Origin: Cryptomeria japonica
Lineage: Eukaryota > Streptophyta > Pinopsida > Cupressales > Cupressaceae
NCBI RefSeq assembly: GCF_030272615.1
Contig: NC_081408.1
Location: forward strand, 622,784,476 to 622,848,475
Direction of reading: 5' to 3'
Length of the DNA: 64,000 nucleotides
A program made the position numbers and the translations under genes. The stretch's first letter is position 1. Each line of letters begins with the position of its first letter. The notes below the pieces were generated by a model. It was not told the DNA's origin. It did not search any database and saw only the letters and a list, made by a program, of their open reading frames with translations. Of the stretch, positions 36,927-48,121 are shown piece after piece.

Positions 36927-36938
36927 CAAGTAATTCTT
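36927..36938. repeat. Left target-site duplication of the SINE
   Basis: CAAGTAATTCTT, identical to 37066-37077. Confidence 0.75.
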
Positions 36939-37065
36939 TTTATTTATTTATTTAATGGGTAAACACTTTTAACCCGGAGCTATGAACCAGTAGGACTTGA
37001 ACCTTGATGGCAAGAACAACAACACAACAACTTAACCATCACAACATGCCACTATTGGCGTTATG
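36939..37065 (-). mobile_element. tRNA-derived SINE
   Basis: On the - strand a 127-bp unit starts CATAACGCCAATAGTGGCAT, contains an A-box-like TGGC...TGATGGTTAAG, a perfect B box GGTTCAAGTCC (37003-36993) of an RNA polymerase III internal promoter, and ends with an (AAAT)n tail. A 12-bp direct repeat flanks it. SINEs depend on LINE machinery. The A box appears split by extra bases, so the parent tRNA is unclear (a Leu/Ser-type TGGTTAAG is suggested). Confidence 0.7.
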
Positions 37066-37077
37066 CAAGTAATTCTT
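37066..37077. repeat. Right target-site duplication of the SINE
   Basis: CAAGTAATTCTT, matching 36927-36938. Confidence 0.75.
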
Positions 37078-40000
37078 ACTATGCCTTTTCCAATATGATT
37101 TTTATTTGTATTTTTCTTCTTTTTACTCACATCAACACATCAATATCTCTCTTTATAGAAAAAAAGGCATCTTTAACTTTGATCACTTACACCAATGCAT
37201 AAATTCCCTCAATTTTAACTTTGAATGCATTTATGTTTTTCCAGGCAAGACTCATCAAGATCAGCTCCCCAGCTTATTTTTAAGGGACCAACATCAAACA
37301 CCAAAGAAAACACAAAGGCTCCTTAAATCAATTTATTACACCTCTTGCAAAAAATATTGACATGGTTTGAATTTGTATAATTTTATCCCACATTTATTAT
37401 CATATAAATTAGTATCAGCATTATTCATTGCATGTCACCTAGGTACAAGTGCTAGTTATATGTATATTGTCCTTTCACTACAGTTTGATGTTACTTCTCA
37501 CTACTACGCTTCTATCCAGATAAATCTTTTTTTTTCAAACATTTCAAATGCCATTTGTTTCTTGTCACATTGCATAATCGGTGAAAACCATTAATAATAT
37601 TAACATTTTTAATATATTAAGGTTGTATTATATTTTTAAAAAGTATTAAGTTTACATTTTTGTATTCATTAATAATATATTAAACATAAAACAAATTTGC
37701 ATTGGCATGTTTTGACATGTTTCAGTAGTCTACTATAACAAACAACAAATTTTATCCCTTGCAATTGCAATCACTCATTTTTATGATTGGAATACAATAT
37801 GCAAAATGCAGATTTGGTGGTTACAAATTTTTCTTATTATGTATTTCAACACATGTCATGCAACTATATATATGTATGGTAAAAATATCCGCTACACAAA
37901 GCCAAGGTATACTACAATTGTATAGAACCAAAAAAAGAATTAACTTAATTTACTTTGAATACAACTCAGGTCATTGTCATTATGAACCACTTCAAGGAAC
38001 AAAATAGTTATTGAATAATATGCATAGAAAGAAACCTATTTTGATACAAGTTATATTAATTGCACTTGCATTTTTATCTCTTACATTTCAAGCAAACTCA
38101 AAATTTTCACCAATGATATGCACTATTGAATCATAAATTTGTAGTGGATTGGATTATATTTGCTCACAATATATTGTAACAAAGAACATAGTTACTTCCC
38201 TATAATAAGCTCACATGCTCAAAGAATTACAATTTTTCCTAGCATAAATTTAAATGGTCATCACTAATTTTAATCTCTAACATAAACAATACATGATAAA
38301 GTTAAGAAACAAAAGAGATAGCCAATAAACAAATGGTTAAAATAGTGAACATTGCAAATCATACAAGAAAATGTTTATAGACTAAAATATTTACAAAACA
38401 ACAAGATTCAACTATCTCAAATGTTAAATCTATGCTAGATAGGCATTTTTTATGTCACAAGGTAACAACTAGCCATTAAGAAACAAAGTATAGACGCACA
38501 CCTACACAAAACAATGCAATCCAAAAATATATTAACACATACTTAGAAAGCATCAATGACACACCCACTCAATCATGTACTCTTTGTGAGATGCTGCATT
38601 TTCATAAAATAATTTGCAAAGTTGACAATGCATAAAAGTCGATGCTTTCTCTTTGATTTCAATTGCAACCAAAAAAGAAGAATTATAATAGGAAAACCCA
38701 TTTGAAAATAGTCTATAAAATCTGTACTTCAATTGGAAAAGTCCCTTTTTTCCCTGCACCATGGAACATAAGACATAATACATGGATAAATTTTGTTAAT
38801 TTGTTGATTTCTCTAAAAGAAAGACACGTCTCTTTGTGTATTAATTTGTACAAATAAGACAATTAAGATATAAAAGAGTACAATATGGCTTAAATGGAAA
38901 AAATATCAATGTTCCTATGGAATTGATAAGGTGCAACAAGCATTTCCTATAATAATAGATGAAACTAGAACAATATTAGTTAACTTGAAACAAAAGATAG
39001 AATAGAAAAATGCATATGCACAAGGAAATGTTAGGTATGTTTGTGTAATGAATGCTTTAACACCTTTATCAACAACGCTATTGTATAGAGAAAGTCTCCA
39101 TAAATAAATATTAGAAAGCTTTACTTGCAAGAAAAAAAGAACAAATGCACAAAAATATCGAAATAGAAATAGATATGTAGGATGACATGTATGAACATGA
39201 TGAAGAGGCATAATTTAATCAATTTCTCATTTATTTATGAGGCACATTCAATCAAAGACCTTAATGCAACCATTATTGAAACTGCACCATAATAATGTTT
39301 TAAGCCCCTTGGTACTTTTCATGACACCTAATTAGAAGAAATGAATTTCCCAACACTGTTTTGTCTGTTTTCTTGCCCAATTGACATTACAAAAAAAATA
39401 TCCTTTTAAAAAATAGAAAAAATGGAGCTCATGCATAAATACAATAAATTTGTTACACATATAACAAATATTTTCTACAAAGCCATTCAAATTATTATCC
39501 ATCAATTATCAATCACTAGCATGTTTTTGCATAAGAAAAGATGAATCAAAAGTAAAAAAATTCTTGCAAAGGACGTGTGTATTCTTACAAATTTGGAAAA
39601 AATATTGAGATGTCCATTGGGCTTTAGATAATTAAGAAGTATTCAGACATCTCTAGACTATTTAGAAAATATGATGAAAAACATATTTCCAATGATATGA
39701 CAAATAGATCCTTGAACTCTCTTTGTAACATTGACAAATGCTGAGCACTTTTTGGGAGCAATTATTGAAAGCACTGCAACATATATCTACAAAGAAAGAG
39801 ACCAAGCACAATGAAACTGTAGAAGATAGGGACTTAGGCTTTGAAATTAGAAAAAAGAATATGAATACTCCATAGTTGCTACTTCAACCATAGAGTCAAA
39901 ACATTTCAAAAAATGATGCTAAAAACAATAAGATATTTGAACACAAAGTATTGGACTACAATTTGTCATAGAGTTCTAGAAACAAGGAAATGAACATGTA

Positions 40001-40714
40001 CATTTAATGCTAGAATGATATCATGTTTAAATTTATGGTAGTCTTTTTAATTTTAGGAGCAACATATTTCATTCAGTCACAAGGAGTTTAAATTTTTAAG
40101 TGTTATTTGTAAACAAATGTCTTCATGAGGAGGAATATCTTAGTTGCAATTAGGATTTCTTCTTTGTCACATTTATTTAAATGAATATAATTCTAGATTT
40201 GTTGAATGTTAAAGCATTCTATTGCACTACAATATTTATGATAGTTTGTTCCATATATACATGAATTTATATAGTTTTATAATGAAGTATTAAGCATACT
40301 TTGTTATTGATAACACATATTTGGTGTATGTAAATGGATGGATCATTATTGTGGTTTCAATTTTTTTTGTCCTTTGATAAACTATGAGTTTGTTGCCTAA
40401 TGGATAAGTAATAGAGTTACCAAGTCAATCAATTTAAGGATCAAATTTTGAGGGCATGTTGGATCCATTTTCTTATTAGTCCAAGATAAACACGTTAAAA
40501 TAAAATACTAGGCCACTTTAGGTTGTACATATTAAATATGAAAAAATGTTTCAAGATGAAGGAAACTGAAAAATGCATAATAAATATAAAGAATTCCTAC
40601 ATTAGAAAGGAATATGAAAGAGGGATGAAAAGGACAAGAGAATGGCACGAGTAAAATTGTATACACCAAGACAAATGCAAACTTTGGTAGAGGTCCTTCA
40701 TTTCTTTAAATTTC
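37078..40714. other. AT-rich intergenic DNA
   Basis: About 3.6 kb without a credible gene. Short open frames (for example 37367-37594, 38915-39211) have no motif and biased composition. Confidence 0.55.
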
Positions 40715-40732
40715 CACATATTTTTATATGTT
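40715..40732. repeat. Left target-site duplication of retroposon copy 2
   Basis: CACATATTTTTATATGTT, identical over 18 bases to 42698-42715. Confidence 0.93.
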
Positions 40733-42697
40733 TTTGATTAAGGAAAAAATAGGTTTTGAGGGGACCCAAAACCCCTAACAACAGGTTTTGAAGGGACCCA
40801 AAACCCTAAGATTTTACAGGATATGAAACCCACAATGCCACACTGCCAAGAGGAATAATCATAAAAAACTAGTAGCCCAACTTCCGCAATATAGAGAAGG
40901 CCTACGCCTATCACATGCACAAGGGTTTTAATAAGGCTCCCTTAAACTTCAACAGATACCATGGGTGATTCCAAACACCCATAACCTTCGAAAATACCAG
41001 AGATAGTCATACATTCACAATCTAGACGCATATGGTTTTGAAAGGATCCCCTAACCTTCAACCTGGGTTTTAAACTATCACCCAAAACGAGTAGAGAAGG
41101 ATTTTCCCAATCTCCCTTAGCCTGTAACATATTTCTCAGACTGCCAAAAGAAAAACCCGTCCTTAACCAAAAACAACAATTGGTTAAATTGGGCCCTTGA
41201 AAACTACTAGCATCTAGCCTTCCTCTGGGTTTTACAAGGCTCCCACAACCTAAAACAGGCACCAAAAGGATAAACATAGAACAAAAGCTAGAAAAAGGGG
41301 GATTTTGAAAGGCATCCCTAACCTTCGAGATGGGTATTATAATGGCTCCCATAACTAGCAGGAAGAAGCTCACCACCACACAACATCTGATCAAATTCCA
41401 TATTCCATCACAACACCTCTCCACCTCTATAGGACAGGGAACCACCTTAAGAGGGGCTAAAATGATAGAGACCATCATCAGGAAGAGCCAAGCTTCAAAA
41501 CACAAATTAGAGTCCAACAACCAAAAAACCAATTCTAAATGCTTAACTGGACATATGGGTTTTGAAAAGGCTCCCAAAACCTTGAGCAAAAAAGGAGGCC
41601 TAATCCAAACAAACTCCATGCAGACAACCTCCACTAGTATCTCCACCTCTATAGGAGAAAAGGGAAAGAAACCCAGGAGGAAGGAGAAAGAAACAAGAGC
41701 CCACCTAGCCTCAAACAACAAGGCATCCAGAACCCCCACCAGGAGCCATCCCACAAAGCTCAACCCTCAACTCTTCCCCTCTATAGAAGAATGGTCGACC
41801 TCAATATGACAGACTGAGAGAATTGGTAAGATGACAACCTGAAAGTCACCAGAAAACCTCTTGAAAAGAATAGGAAAAGAATCACACATACTGTCATCAA
41901 GAGGAGATCCAACAAGGCTACACCAAAAAGACAAGAGGACCTCCCACACTGAGGCCCCCTGTAGCTGCAAAACCCTCCCTAAGGGCATAAGACAACCCAA
42001 GGGAAGAGGAGAAACCAAAAACCCAAAGAAGATCCGCACACCAAAAGCTCCACCCAGATCCCCAAAAAGTCCCCCACAACCAGCGAAGTAGCAAGCAACT
42101 GGGCCAAGAGGGAGAACACACTGGGAAGGAGTTGCCGCATTGAAAAAACCATTGTTCGCTTCTATAGATGGCCAATCTCTGCTATGGAAGAGGGAAGAAG
42201 GCGAGAAAAAATACACACACCCTTCTACATAGGACAAATCATTGACAACAAGAACACACACTGCGGACAAAGAGAGATCATCAACATCCAAAAGCCCCTT
42301 CCGATGCAACACCAGAAAAACCCATCCAGGCCGCAACCATCGTGAAAACACAACAACGCACAGGAACATAGCCACACTATCCACATTAAACGAAATCAAT
42401 CCTCTCGTGGAGCCATTCACCTCCACCCACGCCAACTTCGAGGCCACAAGGGCCAAGCCAAGAGAAGCCCCAAAAACCTCCGAAAAAGCCAAAAAATGAT
42501 GCAAAATCCGCAACCCAGAAGGAGGTTCAAATGATCTAGCGTCTCCATCATACTCATCTTCGTTGTCTTCCTCTGCCTCTGTGGCACATCAGTCTCGACA
42601 AAAACCTTAGCTGCTCCCGCTCGATCCATTCCTTGTGGATAGTTGGAGTTGTTACTTATTCTTGGAGTGAGTTACAAGTGGGGGAGATGAAACTTCT
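40733..42697 (-). mobile_element. Unrecognised retroposon, copy 2 (1965 bp)
   Basis: Bounded by a perfect 18-bp target duplication; the - strand 3' end CCTTAATCAAA is shared with copy 1. The 5' end (42697) starts GAGAAGTTTCATCTCCCCCA about 70 bases before an ATG at 42629. Composition is asymmetric (the - strand is G/T-rich) and contrasts with the AT-rich flanks. The 3' half on the - strand contains nine dyad motifs of the type GGTTTTG...CAAAACC, at about 40751, 40783, 40923, 41033, 41097, 41227, 41300, 41333 and 41559. There is no RT, tRNA-like promoter or LTR. Alternatives are a processed copy of a host transcript or the tail of an unrecognised LINE. Confidence 0.78.
40942..42629 (-). pseudogene. 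Long open frame in retroposon copy 2 with GxGSLxKP-like repeats
   Basis: From ATG at 42629 (MDRAGAAKVFVETDVPQRQR) the frame is open to about 42480; a shift then joins a frame running from 42513 to 40942 with a single stop (TGA at 41769-41767), about 520 codons in all. The product is rich in Leu, Phe, Val, Gly, Cys and Trp. Its C-terminal half repeats a short motif where the DNA dyads lie: VLGAFSKP, VRDAFQNP, LGCGSLVKPRGRLDASSFQG and VRGSFQNH. Parts are conserved in copy 1 at the amino-acid level, which hints at coding, but T/G-rich DNA can also leave long frames open. No known family is recognised. Confidence 0.4.
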
Positions 42698-42715
42698 CAC
42701 ATATTTTTATATGTT
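42698..42715. repeat. Right target-site duplication of retroposon copy 2
   Basis: Perfect 18-base match to 40715-40732. Confidence 0.93.
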
Positions 42716-42827
42716 AATTAATCTTAAAAATAATAGATTTGAAATTAAAAAATAAATGCAAAAATTAAAAGTTATTTAAATGATAAATAGTTATTGACTT
42801 ATTGTGGAATTGAGTTTAACAGTTAGT

Positions 42828-42893
42828 TATCCTTTCTTATGCCTTTCCCAGTTACTAATTTATCCTTTCTTATGCCTTTCCCAGTTACTAATT
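42828..42893. repeat. 33-bp exact tandem duplication
   Basis: The unit starting TATCCTTTCTTATGCC occurs at 42828-42860 and 42861-42893 without any difference, so the duplication is recent. Confidence 0.95.
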
Positions 42894-43112
42894 TTACAAG
42901 ATAGTTTGATCATTTCAATTGTTTATCATTTTAATTTTTTTTTATTTGTTAAATCGAATGAGTGAGGGCTCTCTCACATTATATTCATAAATATTAAAAA
43001 GTAAGTTTAGTTTTATTACCATAAATATCAGAAGTTTCCCCAACATACAAAATGAGTAGGTTGAGTTTGACATCTATAATCAATAGACCCAGGAAATCAA
43101 TTTACTTTATGT

Positions 43113-43260
43113 CAACCATGTGCAGTGCCGGGAAAAAAAATACTATTTTCAATGTTAAATCAAATTAGTTTATAACAACCATGTGCATTGTCGGGAAAAA
43201 AATATTATATTTTATGCTGAATCAAATTAATTTATGGCAACCATGTGTCGCGTCGATTTT
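43113..43260. repeat. 63-bp tandem repeat, about 2.3 copies
   Basis: CAACCATGTG begins at 43113, 43176 and 43238. The first two units also share a CGGGAAAAAAA run, an AAATCAAATTA block and the end TTTAT. Confidence 0.85.
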
Positions 43261-43280
43261 TTTTTAATTATTTTCTATGT

Positions 43281-43405
43281 TATCATTTACTTAACATAGA
43301 AGAAATTTATTGCTTTTTATGGTATCATTTATCTAATATTGAAGAAAATTATTGCTTTTTATGGTAGCATTTACCTAACATTGAAGAAAATTAGGTTGAG
43401 GTTGA
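43281..43405. repeat. 42-bp tandem repeat, about three copies
   Basis: TA(T/G)CATTTA(C/T)(C/T)TAA begins at 43281, 43323 and 43365, each followed by GAAGAAA(A/T)TTATTGCTTTTTA or its truncated form. Confidence 0.85.
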
Positions 43406-44717
43406 ACGTACGCGGAAGGGTAGGGAAGGATTTAAGCTCGCCAAACATTTTTTAAAAGATTTGAAATTCTTTTCATCGTAAAACTCTGAAAGGGTAAGGA
43501 GGGTGGATTTTCAATGAGATTTCCATGTACGGTTCTTTATTTTTCAGGCTAATTTATAATTTATTTTTAAATATATAAGAAACATTTCATGTTACATATA
43601 TAAAAAAAATAAATTATGATTTTTTTATCATGTATTATTTTGTTTGTGTTTTTATCATTGAATATAATGGATATATTATTTAAAATCAATCATCTAGACA
43701 AAAGCTAGATCAAATCATATTCAAAGAACTTCCACATCTAACAATTATTATTATTGACTATTAGCATGACTATAAAGATAGTTTATTTTATGGTTCATAC
43801 TCTAATAGAACATATTTATAAGTGATCATGCTCAAAATATTTATAGGTATTACTAGCCCAAACAATGAAGTTCTATAGTAATGAAATCAACAAACCAAGA
43901 ATCATAATTGCACATAATTTAGGATTAGTTGCATGTGGTAGAGGATGAATCTACAGAGAAAATTTAAAAAATAACTAAACTGCAAAATTGACTAAAGAAT
44001 AAATATAGACTCAACATCTCCATCAAATATTCACCATTCTCAGCCTTAAGACCTTTTCATTTTAGTGCCTACAATAGATTGCATGCATCATCTTCATACC
44101 TAGAGTTTTCATGCCCAAAATTCTTAACCTTGGATAAAAAATGTAGCCAACAATTGTTTTTCATAAAATGCTACTATGAAAACAACCATTCTTGGCATGC
44201 TATCATACTGTGCACACCAAATGATGTTGTGATTGCAACATCATTATTACTATGTTGCCTATGAGTGAGGAAGAGGAGAAAGAAATAGTTTCTATGCAAT
44301 GTCCATCGTGCACACCATTATAAGGAATGTCCTAAATGGGATTGCCATTAATAACAAATTGTTGCAAGGGAAAGATTGACTAGGTTGATTCCCTTTCAAG
44401 TTATTCTATGGAAAGATGGTCCCATATGTCCGACAAGGCCCACATCCTAGAATGATTTTAACATTTTTATTTCTCATCCTTGTTTAATTTGGTATAATGT
44501 AGTGCTTAAGCAACAAATTCAATAGTAACCCCATGATACACACTTAAGTTTCAAGATTTTAACACTTTTAAGTATAGGGCAAACCATTGAAATTGATATC
44601 ATTATTAACTGACTAATATTCACCATGTTTAATTCTTTAACTAGTTAAGGAATGATTATCTAGGGTGACAATTCCAATTAACAACATCCTATTACCCTGA
44701 GTTATTTCTTGGTCCAC
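43406..44717. other. AT-rich intergenic DNA
   Basis: No gene recognised. A short stretch near 43515-43560 (TCCATGTACGGTTCT) resembles an organelle group II intron end and is discussed under findings. Confidence 0.5.
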
Positions 44718-45842
44718 CTATTGGAATCAAGGAACACTGAGAGGGGGGGTTGAATTAGTGTTCTACAATCTTTAATATTATTAATTTGACTCTTCAACCA
44801 TCTAATGCAAATCAACAAGAGAAATATGCAAACACATAAAGCAAACATCCAAAACATCACAACACCAGATTTATATGTGGAAAAATCGGTTAAGGGGAAA
44901 ACCATGGTGGGAACCTACCAACAATGAGATAATACCTTGTTAGGATTAAATAAAATATTACAATGGGGAATGCACATACATTCAAGCACACTGCCTAGAG
45001 ATCACTGCTCAAATTATAAAAAAGGATGCAACCTGAAAGGGTCATTGCCTTGATTACAAAAGATACAAGAAGGTTTAAACTATTTAATAGCATCAACAAA
45101 TGCTTGAGTATAGTTCCGGTTAAGCATAAAACATACAATCTTACTCTGCTCTACTATATTGCTCTGTTATGATGTTCTACTATATCTTGAAGCACAAATC
45201 CTTCACTTGCGCACATGAAACTGCACACAATCATTCTCAACCAATTTTCACACCAAAATTGATATACAAAATGACAATACCAATCACTCTTATATATCCA
45301 CAATATTAAATTAGGTCTTCTACATCTTGGTGCAAAAACACATAACACACAAATGAAATGTGTATACCAAGTCAGCTGAATCTGAACCAAAACAATTATG
45401 CAGACCAAAAATAATTGTCCACACACTTCCCACATGTCAGCTAAACATCCTCAAACACACAAATGATCACCAAAATCGATCCACAAGATCCACACAATGA
45501 ATATCCACACGTTACTGCTGATGAACATTGTTCTACCCAAAAACCTATATACCAGACCTTCTAACTCACTCAAGAATTATCACCTGAAGCCACAAACTTG
45601 TAATATAGTAAATAACACATCCATGAAGCTTTTGAGAGATTCACAACCCAAAGCATTTACCAAAAATGAACCGCCAACCAAAATACTGCATACTATCAGA
45701 TGTCCTATTCTATCTCACCTGACCTAACCAATACCCAATCACTCTTTCAGTATGAACAAATCATGCACTGCAGATGGGTGCATTAGCATTAGTTGCCATC
45801 AATGATAAAATATGACTACCTGTGCAGTGTTTGTTGCCAATG
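44718..45842 (-). repeat. LTR of a diverged Sirevirus-like relative (3' LTR, - strand)
   Basis: At 44718 the sequence TATTGGAATC...ACACTGAGAGGGGGGG is the reverse-complement form of the LTR end seen in the other copies (TGTTAGGATTCC...ACTGAGAGGGGGGG). The other end, GTTGCCAATG at about 45835-45844, abuts ATCTCCCCCTTTGGCATC, the reversed polypurine tract. Length is about 1.1 kb, longer than the 0.78-0.80 kb LTRs of the main family. The first base pair appears mutated (TA for TG). Confidence 0.65.
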
Positions 45843-46119
45843 ATCTCCCCCTTTGGCATCGATGGAAACACTTAGTGAAAAATGACTGTGTCGAAATCAG
45901 CACCTTAGTGAAAAATGACTAAGTGTCGAAATCAGTACCAGTATATGTACATTGCAAAACACAAAATCTCAGAATTACAAAATTTCAAAACTCCCCCTAA
46001 GATGAATACAACATTTTTCACTTCCTTTCACTCCCCCTTTGACATCAATGGCAAAGGTAGGTATTTGGATGCCAAAATTCAAGCCAAAATTCAATATAAA
46101 AAAGCATATATACATAGAT
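45843..46119 (-). promoter_or_regulatory. Multiple polypurine-tract motifs of the diverged relative
   Basis: On the - strand AAAGGGGGAG occurs beside the LTR (45847-45857) and again near 46030-46040, with a GGGGGAG variant near 45990-46000. Repeated PPT-like motifs upstream of the 3' LTR are an established mark of Sireviruses. Confidence 0.6.
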
Positions 46120-48121
46120 TTTACTATCTTACAAAGACTTGAATATATTTACAAAAGTGTTTTTCAATGAACTCAGATGACTATCCCATCCCTTCTTCAA
46201 ATATTCCAGCATTGATATGAGACCATTGAAGAGGTATGCTTGAGTTTCTATCGACTTGAGACCAAAGGGGTCTTTTTAGCCTAAATCATCTTGTGCTTCC
46301 TTCAAAGTAATGAACATGGTGTCCAACTTGGTAGTGATTACACCCCTAAGTTCACCAACCCTTCCAATAACCTTTTATTTATCATGGCCTAAACTCTTAA
46401 TCTTGTCAAGTAATGAGATCACTTGATCTTCATGACTGGCCACAAAGATTGACAAAGGATCAAAATATTGTGATATACCTGTCAATGTTTTCTCATTCTC
46501 CTCAATTTGTTTCTTAGTATCTGGAGCAAACTTAGAAGGCGACATACAAGACTTGTAGATATTTCCTCCTTTGGATAAGGCATCTTGGATGCTTTTTACA
46601 TGTGTCTAATAAGCCTCTATCATTGGAAATGATTTTCTTCAATGTCTTGAATCTTTTAGCTTCAAATTCTTTTTTATCTTTGATCTCAGTTGACATCTCT
46701 AATGATTCAAAATGGGTACTTGCCAAGTTGATTACACTCTTCAGTTGACCGGAAGGGGAATTCGATGTATCCTTTTGAAAGGTAGGCATTAATTTTTCAA
46801 GAATACTGGATACAAGACTTAATAGCTCACCATCCTCCATATGAGACTTCAAAATTTCCTCTTTGGCCTTATCTTGTGCAAGTGTTGCTAGCTTTAGCTT
46901 CTGGATAGGGAAGAGAGTTGCTATATTGATGGACTCATGTGACAGTGCCAGATCATCAAAATTCTACTTGTCCTTCTCAAGGAATTCCTTCACATCCTTG
47001 GCAGTGTATCTTGGCTCAATCTTTGTGCTCTTTGCGTCAATTTCTATCTTGACCTCTTTTAGACTTGTATCACCAACAACTGGAGTAGAAGCCACAATAG
47101 GGGCGTGGAATCCAATGGCCGATCCAGAGGATTATGTGTATCCTCACCCTTATTATCTTCACCTATCTCCTCTTCAACTTTTCCATACTCATCTCCCTAC
47201 TTATATTTATCTAAATCTTCCTTTTCTGGAGCACTTTCATCAACATGATCATCTTTGGGTTCTTCTTCTTGTGATGCGGGGGCAGATGATACAACATCAT
47301 ATCGATTTCTCTGCAAAATTGGCTTAAGGATTTTCTCTGTATCCTTTACTACTTCATCAGTTAGACCAATCATAAGATTTATTGACTCTAGTTTTCATCA
47401 GTTAGACCAATCATAAGATTTATTGACTTTAAGTATTCTTTTCATTTTTTGTAACTGCTATTATCGGACATACATTTATAATTATATACTCTCATAACCT
47501 TTCATCTTCCTTATTTGTAGTTTGTCCCCTCATTTCTAGAATATCATACAAACATTTTGGTATCTAAGACATTATTTCTACTAAATCTTTACTAAACACA
47601 TTTAGATATTTGACAGTAGCTTCCTCTAATGCCCTTTTTCAATTATCATCAAAATTGTTTTACCATTCAGACATTGGCTTCAAATTTCCATTCTTGATAA
47701 CTTCATTCACAATTACATTTAAAGATAGGAGAACTAACTGTAAATTTTTCTTGTTTGATTACCTCATCTATTCTGGAGGTTTTTGCTTTCTTACCGGATG
47801 ACTTCTTCTTATCAACTTTGGTGGCCTGAGCTTCTTTTGCCTTTACCTCCTTCATAGCTTCATCAGTCTTTGTTTCTTCATTGTACTCCACAAGAACAAA
47901 TTCCTTTGTGTTCTTCTCCTTCTTCCTCTTTTCCTTTGTTGGACGGCTTGGCAGAATCAGATGAGGGTGTAGAGCTACTTGATGGTTTGGGCTTGGGATC
48001 AACAAGTTCCAGTTTGACCTTCTTCTCTTTCATAGTCTTCTCTTCAGGTAGAATGTTTCTTTTCCTCACCTCTTGGATCGCTTCCTTAGAGATTCCAATG
48101 CTCTTTGCATAAGCCTCAACT
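46120..48121 (-). pseudogene. Diverged ORF2-like gene, truncated by LTR A
   Basis: On the - strand from 48121 the coding stretch starts abruptly at VEAYAKSIGISKEAIQEVRK, then a Lys/Glu/Ser-rich segment (PKPKPSSSSTPSSDS) and a basic stretch (KKKSSGKKAKTSRIDEVIKQ). Further on come SVINLASTHFESLEMSTEIK and PDTKKQIEENEKTLTGI. Order and motifs parallel ORF2 of the main family (ETYAKALLDAPRE, SPVGTSSGTDSDKA, then long coiled coils), so this is a distant homologue. Several frameshifts and stops break it. Its N-terminal half is missing because LTR A begins at 48122, which fits insertion of the array into this older element. Confidence 0.6.

Noticed and set aside
43113-43405. CRISPR-like array
   Set aside because: Direct tandem repeats without unique spacers in a plant nuclear context.
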